Source of the DNA: Mycolicibacterium komanii
GTDB lineage: Bacteria > Actinomycetota > Actinomycetes > Mycobacteriales > Mycobacteriaceae
Reading direction: 5' to 3'
DNA: 64,000 nt
Assembly (NCBI RefSeq): GCF_001050035.1
Contig: NZ_CVTA01000007.1
Coordinates: 1-64,000, forward strand
The first letter of the stretch is position 1. The number at the start of each line of letters is the position of its first letter. The position numbers were made by a program, and so were the translations under genes. The notes beneath the pieces are model-generated. The model was not told where the DNA came from, searched no databases, and saw nothing but the letters and a program-made list of their open reading frames with translations. This document shows, piece after piece, positions 19,272-27,218 of the stretch.

Positions 19272-20093
19272 ATGAGCACTGATGCCGCGTATTTCACGCC
19301 GACGGCTGACGGCGCGTACATGCCGTCACGATTCGCCCAGAGCCACTGGGGTGATGATCACCTCAACGGGCCGGCCATCGTCGGGCTGGCGGCGCAGGCG
19401 CTCGAGAAGGACTGCGGTTCGCCCGAGTTCATGCCGACGCGGATCACGGTGGACCTGTTCCGGGCGGCGCGTAACCTGCCGACCACCGTCGAGGTGCGGG
19501 TGATTCGGGACGGCCGCCGGGTGCGTAATGCGGAATGCGAAGTGCTGCAAGACGGTCGGGCGGTCGCCCGTGCCACGCTGGTGCAATATCGGCGATCGTC
19601 CCCGCCTCCCGGCGAGGAGTGGATCGCGCCGGTGGACCTGCCGGAGTTTCCCACTCCGGACGAGGATTTGGTGCCATTCATCGGCAGCGACGACGGTGGA
19701 TGGACGCGCTCGCCTGAGGCTCATCAGAACACGTCTCGCAAACGGTTCTTCCACGCGTGCGCGAACATCGTTCCCGGTGAACCGGTCTCGCCGTTCGTCA
19801 GGGCGGTGACGATCGCCGAGTCAACCAGCCTGGTGACCAATCTGGGCACCGAGGGTATCGGATACATCAACGGTGACCTGACAGTGGCGTTGTCGCGCTT
19901 GCCGCTCGACGATTGGATTCTTGTCCAGGGTGACTCGCATTGGGTCGCCGACGGGATCTCCGTCGGTACCGCGACGCTGTTCGATAGGCAGGGTGCGTTC
20001 GGGTCCGGGATGGTGACCGCGGTGGCGAACCCGGCGGCGCAAATCGACTTTCGGGGTCGACCGTTCCCGCGCGGTGAGGTCAACTACGAATGA
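19272..20093 (+). CDS. Thioesterase family protein (hot-dog fold, TesB-like)
   Basis: A 273-aa protein starting MSTDAAYFTPTADGAY. The layout, with two hot-dog halves and the conserved segment FMPTRITVDLFRAARNLPT, matches acyl-CoA thioesterase domain proteins of the TesB/4HBT_3 group. It is 37 bases after the SDR gene. A catalytic assignment is not secure because active-site residues are not obvious by eye. Possible role: hydrolysis of an acyl-CoA linked to the SDR product. Confidence 0.75.
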   Translation: MSTDAAYFTPTADGAYMPSRFAQSHWGDDHLNGPAIVGLAAQALEKDCGSPEFMPTRITVDLFRAARNLPTTVEVRVIRDGRRVRNAECEVLQDGRAVARATLVQYRRSSPPPGEEWIAPVDLPEFPTPDEDLVPFIGSDDGGWTRSPEAHQNTSRKRFFHACANIVPGEPVSPFVRAVTIAESTSLVTNLGTEGIGYINGDLTVALSRLPLDDWILVQGDSHWVADGISVGTATLFDRQGAFGSGMVTAVANPAAQIDFRGRPFPRGEVNYE

Positions 20094-20096
20094 TCA

Positions 20097-20116
20097 CGTG
20101 ACGAATTGTGGTCACG
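20097..20116. terminator. Hairpin at a convergent gene end
   Basis: CGTGAC-GAATTGTG-GTCACG, a 6-bp perfect stem between the thioesterase stop (20093) and the convergent minus-strand stop (20112). It could terminate both genes. The left arm and loop form GTGACGAATTG, which matches a site found twice near 23.2-23.5 kb. Confidence 0.4.
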
Positions 20117-20513
20117 GCTTCCGGCGGGTCCGTCCGCCGGGGGGCTTCTTGTCCGACTGCTGACTGGAGGTTCGCGACGCGAAGCGGCCGACGGTCGCGA
20201 CACCCGGGATTCGTCCTACCGCGTTGTAGACGTCGTTGCCGGTGGCAATCAGCGCCTCGAGTTGCGGCAGGATGGCATCCATAGTCCGGATCATGGGATC
20301 GGCCAGTGCAAGATAGCGTTCGGCGCGGTCGATGGCCGCGTTGAGGCGCTCGGTCGCGGCGGCCAAGTTCTCGATCAGGTCTGGCACTTGGGCCATCATC
20401 TTCACGGATGCCGGCGGGATGCGCATGGCTTCGGTGGCGGCCGCCTGGGCGGTCTCGGCAGCGGCCTGCGCGGCTTCTCTGATCTCTTTCGGAGAGGGAA
20501 CCTTGGGGCTCAT
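20112..20513 (-). CDS. Small helical protein, unknown function (phasin-like composition)
   Basis: About 133 aa from the ATG at 20513 (MSPKVPSPKEIREAA). An Ala/Glu-rich amphipathic helix region (residues about 10-90) and a basic tail (GGRTRRKP) are the only visible features. Composition recalls phasins and other lipid-granule or envelope coat proteins, but no specific motif supports that. A start 24 codons upstream is possible. Confidence 0.6.
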   Translation of the reverse strand: MSPKVPSPKEIREAAQAAAETAQAAATEAMRIPPASVKMMAQVPDLIENLAAATERLNAAIDRAERYLALADPMIRTMDAILPQLEALIATGNDVYNAVGRIPGVATVGRFASRTSSQQSDKKPPGGRTRRKP

Positions 20514-20709
20514 GTGACAACGATCCCGCACGGCGACCGCGTTGTCCGGTATATACCGCGAACCATTCGCGTGGCGGACAGACATCGAACGGATGTGTCG
20601 GTCCTGTCATTGTGGGGTTGATCGCACGCACCACGTGAGGGCAATCAACCCGTTAAGCGTCAATTGAGACAGGGGAGTGCGCGTACTTGGGCACTCTCAA
20701 GTGCACCGG

Positions 20710-21447
20710 TCAGAGGTCGGAAGCCCCGCCGTCGACCACCAGTTCGGTGCCGGTCGTATAGGTGGCGTCGAACCCCAGGTAGAGGATCGCCCTGGCGACC
20801 TCCTCGGGTTCACCGAACCGCCCCATCGGATTGGTGGCCTTGACCTGCTCCAGGAATTCCCGCGCCGCCGCCGCGGGCATGGTCCGTTCCAGGATGCCGG
20901 TGTCGATCGGGCCGGGGGAGACGGCGTTGACCCGGATACCCCGGTCGATCAGTTCCCGGGCGAACGTCCGCGTCAACGACCGCAGGGCCGCCTTCGTCGC
21001 GGAGTACACGCTCGTGGTCGCGATGCCCTGGGAGTTACTCACCGATGTCGTGAGCACCGCGGCGCTGCCGGATGGCATGAGCGGCAGGAACTTCTGCAAG
21101 GTGAAGAACGGAGCCCTGGTGTTGACCGCGAACAGCTCGTCGTAGGTTTCCGCACCGGTGTCCTCGATGGTCGCGGTGGCGGTGATGCCGGCGTTGAGCA
21201 CCAACAGGTCGACGGCGCCGAATTCGGCGGCGGCACGTTCGGCCAGGGCGTCGATGCCGGTGACGACGTCGGACGCCAGCACAACCGCGTCCGGACCCAG
21301 TGCGGCGCTTGCAGTTTCGAGTGATGACGGTGTCCGTCCGGTGACCAGGACGCGTGCCCGATCGGCGATCAGCATTCTGGCGGTGGCCAGACCGATGCCG
21401 CTGGTCCCGCCGGTGATGACGACCCGCTTGCCCGCATAGTCGCTCAC
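20710..21447 (-). CDS. SDR family oxidoreductase (second of a tandem pair)
   Basis: A 245-aa SDR starting MSDYAGKRVVITGG. TGGTSGIG, NAGIT, the catalytic Ser region (VLTTSVSNSQG) and YSATK are visible. It is highly similar across its length to the SDR gene immediately upstream, which it overlaps by four bases, so the pair arose by duplication and is co-translated. Both are divergent from the LysR gene and are its likely targets. Substrate unknown. Confidence 0.88.
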   Translation of the reverse strand: MSDYAGKRVVITGGTSGIGLATARMLIADRARVLVTGRTPSSLETASAALGPDAVVLASDVVTGIDALAERAAAEFGAVDLLVLNAGITATATIEDTGAETYDELFAVNTRAPFFTLQKFLPLMPSGSAAVLTTSVSNSQGIATTSVYSATKAALRSLTRTFARELIDRGIRVNAVSPGPIDTGILERTMPAAAAREFLEQVKATNPMGRFGEPEEVARAILYLGFDATYTTGTELVVDGGASDL

Positions 21448-22184
21448 AGCTGGGACTCCCCACCGTCGACGACGAGTTCGATGCCCGCGACGTACGTCGC
21501 GTCAAACGCCAAAAAGGCCACCGCCGGAGCGAATTCACCTGGATGGCCCCACCGGTTCATCGGGCTGCTCTGCTCGAATTCCGCCTTGAGCGCAGCGGCC
21601 TTGTCCGGAACCTCCTTCTCCAACTTCCCCGTGTCGATCGATCCTGGGCTCAGGGCGTTGACCCGGATGCCCCGGGGCAACAGCTCCCGGCTCAACGTCC
21701 GGGCCATCGAGCGCAGCGCGGCCTTGCTGGCCGAATACACGCTGAGCGCGTCCCAGCCGGTCTGGTTGGCGATCGAGGTCGTCAGCACCACGCCGGCCCC
21801 GTCGGACAGCAGCGGCGCCAATTTCTGCACCGTGAAGAACGGCCCTTTGGTGTTGATCGCGAACACCTCGTCGAACGTCTGCTCGGTGACGTCGAAGAAC
21901 GGGTCGAAGCTACCGATGCCCGCATTGGCCACCAGCGCGTCCGCGGTCCCGAACTCGTCCTGCACCCGGTCGGCCAGCGCCTCGATATCCGGGAGCGAAC
22001 TGGTGTCGCTGCGCACGGCGATGCCGTTGTCGCCGAGGCGACGGGCGGCGTCGTCGAGAGTGTCCTGGTTGCGCCCGGTGACCAGAACCCGGGCACCGTT
22101 GTCCACCAGATACTGCGCGGCCGCCAACCCCAGCCCGCTGCTCCCGCCGGTGATGACCACGCTCTTGCCCTCGTATCTACTCAT
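21444..22184 (-). CDS. SDR family oxidoreductase (first of a tandem pair)
   Basis: A 246-aa SDR from the ATG at 22184 (MSRYEGKSVVITGG). TGGSSGLG, NAGIGS, TTSIANQTG and YSASK motifs are present, so the enzyme should be active. It is the leader gene of the pair; the start lies 57 bases from the LysR-type box. Both proteins end in the same pattern, ELVVDGG followed by three to four residues. Confidence 0.88.
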   Translation of the reverse strand: MSRYEGKSVVITGGSSGLGLAAAQYLVDNGARVLVTGRNQDTLDDAARRLGDNGIAVRSDTSSLPDIEALADRVQDEFGTADALVANAGIGSFDPFFDVTEQTFDEVFAINTKGPFFTVQKLAPLLSDGAGVVLTTSIANQTGWDALSVYSASKAALRSMARTLSRELLPRGIRVNALSPGSIDTGKLEKEVPDKAAALKAEFEQSSPMNRWGHPGEFAPAVAFLAFDATYVAGIELVVDGGESQL

Positions 22185-22240
22185 GCACCCGAGTGTTCGG
22201 CCGTTGCGTGCCGCTGTCCAAGACCTGCTCGGCACCGCGG

Positions 22241-22257
22241 TATGCCGAAATCGCATA
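22241..22257. promoter_or_regulatory. LysR-type operator (T-N11-A palindrome)
   Basis: TATGC-CGAAATC-GCATA, a palindrome with the T-N11-A spacing of LysR binding sites. It lies in the 125-base divergent region between the SDR pair and the LysR gene, the usual place for such a site. Confidence 0.6.
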
Positions 22258-22309
22258 GCGCGGAATATGGCCGGATCACGGCAGGTTGGACGGCGTATGG
22301 AGATGACCG

Positions 22310-23200
22310 GTGAATGATTCCGGGGCCGACCTGGAGTTGCGCCTGGTCCGGTATTTCACGGTGCTCGCCGAGCATCTGAACTTCAGCCGGGCGGCCGCGG
22401 AGTTGCATCTGGCCCAGCCCGCGCTGAGCCGGCAGATCCGGCGCCTGGAGCACAGTCTGGGCGTCTCCCTACTGGACCGCACCCCGCAGGGGGCGCTGCT
22501 CACCGAGGCCGGTAAGGCGTTTCTCCCCGAGGCGCATGCGCTGCTGCGGGCCGCGCGCCAGGCGACGCTCACCGCCCGCGCGTACACGCCCACCGGCCGG
22601 ATCGTCATCGGATACGTCGAGGACCTCGTCATCACACCCGCTGTTCGCGAACTGCGCAGCCGCCACCCCGAGGCCGACATCGGCACCCGCCATCTCGGCT
22701 GTCATGAGGAGGGTGCGTTCACCGATGGGCAGGTCGACGTGCTGGTGGCCAGGACGCCGCTGTTCATCCCGACCGACGGGGTGCGGACCACGGTGCTCTA
22801 TGAAGAGCCGCGGATGTTGGTGCTGCAGGCGGATCACCCACTGGCCGGCCGGGAGTCGGTGTGGTTGGACGACTTCGCACCCGGCGAATCGGTCATCTGT
22901 TCACACGGCGGTACCCGGGCGATCTTCCCGGCAGGCTCCTATCGGCCTAACGAACCCGGCCCGCTGTCGGCCGGACCGCTCATCGAGAGTTTCGAGGACA
23001 GGCTGGAGCTTGTCGCGGCCGGACAGGCGGTCGCGGTCCTCCCGGTCGGCGACCGGCGCAGCTCGGTGCGCCCCGACCTGACCACCGTGCCGTTGAGCGG
23101 GTTTCCCGCCAGCACCGTCGTCGTCGCGACCCGCATCGGCGAGGCGAACCCACTGGTTGCCGAGTTCGTCGCCGCGGCGCGCGAACACCTCAATGGATAG
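22310..23200 (+). CDS. LysR family transcriptional regulator
   Basis: A 296-aa regulator with GTG start (MNDSGADLELRLVRYF). The N-terminal winged helix-turn-helix (residues about 8-67) has the classical LysR pattern FSRAAAELHLAQPALSRQIR. The C-terminal periplasmic-binding-like effector domain follows. Divergent from the tandem SDR pair, so it probably activates them when an unknown effector is bound. Confidence 0.92.
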   Translation: MNDSGADLELRLVRYFTVLAEHLNFSRAAAELHLAQPALSRQIRRLEHSLGVSLLDRTPQGALLTEAGKAFLPEAHALLRAARQATLTARAYTPTGRIVIGYVEDLVITPAVRELRSRHPEADIGTRHLGCHEEGAFTDGQVDVLVARTPLFIPTDGVRTTVLYEEPRMLVLQADHPLAGRESVWLDDFAPGESVICSHGGTRAIFPAGSYRPNEPGPLSAGPLIESFEDRLELVAAGQAVAVLPVGDRRSSVRPDLTTVPLSGFPASTVVVATRIGEANPLVAEFVAAAREHLNG

Positions 23201-23232
23201 CGTATCGAATAGCGCTGCGGCACATGGTAATT

Positions 23233-23245
23233 CGTCACAGTGACG
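23233..23245. promoter_or_regulatory. Palindromic site, copy 1
   Basis: CGTCAC-A-GTGACG. With the flanking AATT (23229-23232) it matches copy 2 at 23532-23544 in 16 of 17 bases, in the opposite orientation. A protein-binding site is plausible; the regulator is unknown. Confidence 0.45.
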
Positions 23246-23293
23246 TTTTAAGGGTGGCTAGCCGGTCATCCCGGTCGACGTCCTTGACGGTTG

Positions 23294-23314
23294 CTTGCAC
23301 GCACCTGGTGCAAG
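23294..23314. promoter_or_regulatory. Palindrome CTTGCAC-N7-GTGCAAG
   Basis: Exact 7-bp arms around seven bases, the shape of a dimeric repressor operator. Located 560 bases upstream of the GMC gene and about 95 bases after the LysR stop. Confidence 0.4.
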
Positions 23315-23531
23315 TAATCAACCTGTCAGCAGCCGGCGGGGGAGTTCGGGCCGCCTCGGAGGTCATACGGCTTTGCCCCCGGCCGCGGCGGTCGCCGCAC
23401 CGACCGCGCGCAGGAGCCGCCGGTCCCGAACATCCGTCTGGCGACGCAGCCGGTTCCTCAATTCGCCTGCCCAGCACCCGGTTTCCATTGTCAACGGTGA
23501 ACGACGGCCATCCTGCCGAGAGGGCACGTTT

Positions 23532-23544
23532 CGTCACGGTGACG
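23532..23544. promoter_or_regulatory. Palindromic site, copy 2
   Basis: CGTCAC-G-GTGACG followed by AATT. Inverted relative to copy 1, about 300 bases away. Confidence 0.45.
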
Positions 23545-23873
23545 AATTGCCCTGAGTGACAGGGGAACCGGAGAGCAGCAATCCGCGCCGAGCCTCGGCC
23601 GGTCGGTCGCATCACAACGTAGGCTCTCGGCTGGGTACACCGGCGGCCGGAGTTGGTGGCCAACCGTGGAGGCGGGTCGCGCCGACGCCTTACGGGGTGG
23701 ATCTCTCGCACCACCCGTTAAGGGGCAGTTCCGCCAGGGGTTCTCGCACACGCGGGCCCTTCCGGGCTGATCCACCCAGGTCCCAGAAATGCCGATAAGC
23801 CACATTATGTCAAGTTGGATCGAGCCGTGGGATCCCCCTCGGACGCCGTCAGTCATCACGCACACTAGGACAC

Positions 23874-25568
23874 GTGCCAGACTCGAACCCCGTGGCCGAG
23901 TACGACTACATCATCGTGGGCGCAGGCAGCGCGGGCTGTCTGCTCGCCAACCGGCTCAGCGCCAACCCTGAACACCGGGTGCTGTTGATCGAGGCCGGCG
24001 GCAAGGACGACTGGTTCTGGATCAAGGTGCCGGTCGGCTATCTGTACACAATCGCCAACCCCCGCACCGACTGGTGCTTCACGACCGAACCCGATCCAGG
24101 CTTGGCCGACCGCAGCATCATCTACGCACGCGGCCGCGTGATCGGTGGCTGCTCGTCGATCAACGCCATGATCCACATGCGCGGGCAGGCAAGCGATTAC
24201 GAACTGTGGGCGCAAGCCACCGGCGACGAACGATGGCTCTGGGGTGGCACAGACCGTCCCGGCGAAACGCTGGCGATCTACAAAGAGTTGGAAAACTACT
24301 TCGGCGGAGCCGACGACTGGCACGGCGCTGCAGGTGAAATCCGGGTCGAGCGGCCGCGCGTGCGCTGGAAGATCCTGGACGCCTGGCAGGCCGCGGCCGC
24401 CGAGATGGGCATCGAGCCGATCGACGAGTTCAACCGCGGAGACAACTCCGGTAGTGCGTACTTTCACGTCAATCAGCGGCGTGGCAGGCGCTGGTCGATG
24501 GCCGATGCCTTCCTCCACCCTGTCGCCCACCGACCCAATCTCACCGTCTACACAAACGCCCAGGCTCTACGGCTGCTGATGGACGAACAGGTCCACGAGG
24601 ATCAGCGTCGCGGTGCCTGGACCACGGCCCGGCACCGCGTCACTGGCGTGCATCTGCTCAAGGACGGCCAACTCATCGACGTTCACGCCCGCCGCGAGGT
24701 GATCCTGAGCGCCGGTGCTATCGGCTCCCCTCATCTGATGCAGGTCTCGGGTCTGGGCCCTGCCGAGCTGCTCACTAAGCATCAAGTGCCCGTGGCCGTC
24801 GACCTGCCCGGAGTCGGTGAAAATCTCCAGGACCATCTACAGCTGCGAATGGTCTACCGCATCCGCGGTGCACGGACCGTCAACACGCTTTATCGGAACT
24901 GGATCACCCGCGCGGGCATGGGAATTCAGTATCTGCTGTTGAGATCGGGGCCCTTGACCATGCCACCGTCCACACTGGGGGCCTTCGCGAGAAGCGACCC
25001 CGCGCTGGCCAGCCCCGATCTGGAGTGGCATGTGCAGCCTCTGTCCCTGCCGAAGTTCGGCGACCCTCTGCACCCGTTCGCTGCCATCACTCCCTCGGTT
25101 TGCAATCTGCGCCCCAGCTCGCGTGGCCATGTGCGGATGGCCGATCCGGATCCGCTGTCGAAGCCGAAGATCTCGTGTAACTACCTGTCCACTGACGCCG
25201 ACCGTGAGATCGCGGTGCGAGGTCTGCGGATGACCCGCCAGATCATGGCGGCGCCGGCCCTCGCGCGATATCGCCCGGAAGAGATGCTCCCCGGCCCGCA
25301 ACTCGTGAGCGACGAAGACCTGCTGAAGGCGGCCAGTGAACTGGGCACGACGATATTCCACCCGGTGGGCACCTGCTCGATGGGGGCTTTCGACTCACAC
25401 GGCATGCCCCGGTCGGCAAACACGGTGCTCGACACCGACTTCCGCGCATTCCGTGTCGCGGGCCTTCGTGTGGTCGACGCGTCGGCGATGCCCACCATCA
25501 CGTCCGGCAACACCAACGCGCCGGTCATGCTCATCGCCGAGCGCGCGGCGCGGACGATCCTGAACTGA
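23874..25568 (+). CDS. GMC family oxidoreductase (choline-dehydrogenase-like)
   Basis: A 564-aa FAD enzyme with GTG start (MPDSNPVAEYDYIIVG). The dinucleotide-binding motif VGAGSAGCLLANRL lies at the N-terminus, the GMC signature RGRVIGGCSSINAMIHMRG near residue 90, and the C-terminal active-site region FHPVGTCSMG plus NAPVMLIAERAA. It oxidises an alcohol, choline or related substrate. The gene stands alone after a long untranslated stretch; a second GTG five codons later is a possible alternative start. Confidence 0.9.
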   Translation: MPDSNPVAEYDYIIVGAGSAGCLLANRLSANPEHRVLLIEAGGKDDWFWIKVPVGYLYTIANPRTDWCFTTEPDPGLADRSIIYARGRVIGGCSSINAMIHMRGQASDYELWAQATGDERWLWGGTDRPGETLAIYKELENYFGGADDWHGAAGEIRVERPRVRWKILDAWQAAAAEMGIEPIDEFNRGDNSGSAYFHVNQRRGRRWSMADAFLHPVAHRPNLTVYTNAQALRLLMDEQVHEDQRRGAWTTARHRVTGVHLLKDGQLIDVHARREVILSAGAIGSPHLMQVSGLGPAELLTKHQVPVAVDLPGVGENLQDHLQLRMVYRIRGARTVNTLYRNWITRAGMGIQYLLLRSGPLTMPPSTLGAFARSDPALASPDLEWHVQPLSLPKFGDPLHPFAAITPSVCNLRPSSRGHVRMADPDPLSKPKISCNYLSTDADREIAVRGLRMTRQIMAAPALARYRPEEMLPGPQLVSDEDLLKAASELGTTIFHPVGTCSMGAFDSHGMPRSANTVLDTDFRAFRVAGLRVVDASAMPTITSGNTNAPVMLIAERAARTILN

Positions 25569-25585
25569 CACGCTCGTCCGTCAGT
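25564..25585. terminator. Inverted repeat at a convergent gene end
   Basis: ACTGAC and GTCAGT, ten bases apart, span the GMC stop and the convergent minus-strand stop. Same layout as other convergent junctions here; weak on its own. Confidence 0.3.
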
Positions 25586-26477
25586 CGAAGTAGTGTCCCG
25601 CACTCAGGTCTTCGAGCAGGGTCGGTTGTTCGGGTGTCCACCCGAGCAATTGTCGGGTGATCGCGCTCGACGTCGGATTGTCCAGCGAGGCAATCCATCC
25701 GATGAAGGCGAGCTGTTCCGACGCTTCCTCCACAGTGACACTGACGGCCGGCACGTCCAGCTGCTTGCCGATGGCTTCGGCGATGTCCCGGAACGGAATC
25801 CCTTCCTCGGCCGCCCCGTGCATACGGGATCCGGCCGGAGCGGACTCAACGGCCAGTCGGTACAACCGTGCGGCGTCGACGTTGTGGACCGCGGGCCAGC
25901 GGTTGGTTCCATCGCCGATGTAGATGGCCTGCCCCGTCTTTCGGGCATTCTCGATCAGGGTCGGAATGAACCCGTGACGGTCGGTTGGCCCGTGGACCGT
26001 CGGCGCCAGCCGAATGAACGAGGCGCGCACGCCCTGGTCTGCCAGGGCAAGCGTGGCGTTCTCCGACGGTACGCGGGGCGCCTCCGAGGGCGGCACGATC
26101 TGCTCGGTCGCCAACGTGCTCGACGAACCGGTGGCGAGCACCGCCGTGCCGGAGGTGTTGACGAACGGCTTACCTGAGCCGGCCAGCGCTGTGCCGATTG
26201 CCCTCACCGCCCGAACATCGGCCTCGACGGCCCCGCCGTAGTCGTTGAAATCATGCTTGAACGCCAGGTGGATGACCCCGTCGGACTCCCCCGCCGCCTT
26301 CGCCAGCACGTCGAGATCGTCGAGTGTGCCGCGAATGACCTGGGCGCCGGCCCGCTCCACTGCCTCTGCCCCCGCATCTGAACGGGCCAAACCCGAAACC
26401 TGATGACCGTGGTCGAGGAGCTCGCGCACCACCAATGAACCGATGTGGCCTGACGCACCGGTGACGAATACACGCAT
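25581..26477 (-). CDS. NAD-dependent epimerase/dehydratase-like (extended SDR) protein
   Basis: About 298 aa starting MRVFVTGASGHIGSLV; the ATG two codons upstream is possible, but the GGAAGGA sequence is better spaced for this one. Rossmann motif GASGHIG at residues 7-13. It belongs to the atypical/extended SDR group that includes NmrA-like and epimerase proteins; the classical YxxxK is not evident, so catalysis is uncertain. Divergent from a TetR gene with a shared operator-like site. Confidence 0.82.
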   Translation of the reverse strand: MRVFVTGASGHIGSLVVRELLDHGHQVSGLARSDAGAEAVERAGAQVIRGTLDDLDVLAKAAGESDGVIHLAFKHDFNDYGGAVEADVRAVRAIGTALAGSGKPFVNTSGTAVLATGSSSTLATEQIVPPSEAPRVPSENATLALADQGVRASFIRLAPTVHGPTDRHGFIPTLIENARKTGQAIYIGDGTNRWPAVHNVDAARLYRLAVESAPAGSRMHGAAEEGIPFRDIAEAIGKQLDVPAVSVTVEEASEQLAFIGWIASLDNPTSSAITRQLLGWTPEQPTLLEDLSAGHYFD

Positions 26478-26507
26478 CTGCATTTCCTTCCGCCGAGATG
26501 ACAGTGA

Positions 26508-26536
26508 CTGACATTAGAAGTGACAACCGATGTCAG
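26508..26536. promoter_or_regulatory. Probable TetR operator between divergent genes
   Basis: CTGACAT (26508-26514) and ATGTCAG (26530-26536) are exact inverted arms with a 15-base spacer, in the 86-base region between the epimerase and TetR starts. Extra TGACA/TGTCA half sites flank it. Likely binds the adjacent TetR protein and controls both genes. Confidence 0.55.
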
Positions 26537-26563
26537 CGCCTGTCATCCCCGTACTATTCCCCT

Positions 26564-27124
26564 ATGGGTCGATGGGAGCCGGACGCGAAGGGCCGCCTTC
26601 AGCGCGCAGCGCTCGAGCTCTATGCCGAACGCGGCTTCGACGACACCACCGTTGCGGAGATCGCCGAACAGGCAGGCGTCACCGAGCGCACCTTTTTCCG
26701 ACACTTCGCCGACAAGCGTGAAGTGCTCTTCCGCGGTGATGAATTGGCCCGAAACGTCGCCGACGCGCTGCGGGCTGGGCCCCGTGACCTGTCCCCTCTC
26801 GACGCGGTCGCCGTGGCGTTCGAGTCGACTGCCGATTTCTTCGACGGTCGGCGATCGCAGTCGAGAAAGCGTCAGGACGTCATCGATGCCCACCCGGCGC
26901 TGCGGGAACGCGAACTCATCAAGCTCGCGACGATGGTCGAGTTGATCGGGCAGGCGCTCCGCGATCGAGGAGTCCCAGAACCGGCGGCCGGCCTGGCGGC
27001 AGAGGCGGGAACCTCCGTGTTCAAAGTCGCCTTCGCCCGCTGGCTCGATGATCCCGCCGAGCGCAGCATCGCGGTACACATCCAGGAGTCGCTGGCGGAA
27101 CTCAAGTCGGTCGCAGGGAGCTGA
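26564..27124 (+). CDS. TetR/AcrR family regulator
   Basis: A 186-aa regulator from ATG at 26564 (MGRWEPDAKGRLQRAAL). The helix-turn-helix region TTVAEIAEQAGVTERTFFRHF at residues about 28-48 is a clear TetR recognition unit. The longer in-frame start 22 codons upstream would sit in the operator region and is rejected. Probably represses the divergent epimerase gene. Confidence 0.9.
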   Translation: MGRWEPDAKGRLQRAALELYAERGFDDTTVAEIAEQAGVTERTFFRHFADKREVLFRGDELARNVADALRAGPRDLSPLDAVAVAFESTADFFDGRRSQSRKRQDVIDAHPALRERELIKLATMVELIGQALRDRGVPEPAAGLAAEAGTSVFKVAFARWLDDPAERSIAVHIQESLAELKSVAGS

Positions 27125-27218
27125 CTCCCGACCGGCCGGCACATCCGTGTTCGGAATAAAACCCCGCACCCGTTGACTTGGCTCAAGAGTCGCCCCTTCG
27201 CCCGACCCAGGAGCATTC

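Larger units (their letters stand above)
23201..23873. other. Gene-free stretch with palindromic sites
   Basis: About 670 bases between the LysR gene and the GMC gene with no open frame that looks like a protein: the longest frames, on the minus strand, have Arg/Pro-rich shadow composition. It contains two copies of a 13-bp palindrome in opposite orientation, a CTTGCAC-N7-GTGCAAG palindrome, and two short segments resembling 20.62-20.68 kb. It may be a regulatory region or decayed sequence. Confidence 0.5.

Noticed and set aside
18491..23330. Repeated AATCAACC octamer (18494, 20644, 23316)
   Set aside because: Too short to be meaningful in 64 kb; only the longer shared segments were reported.
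23235..23714. Minus-strand frame in the gene-free stretch
   Set aside because: Arg/Pro-rich with no start signal and no conserved pattern; kept only as part of the untranslated region.
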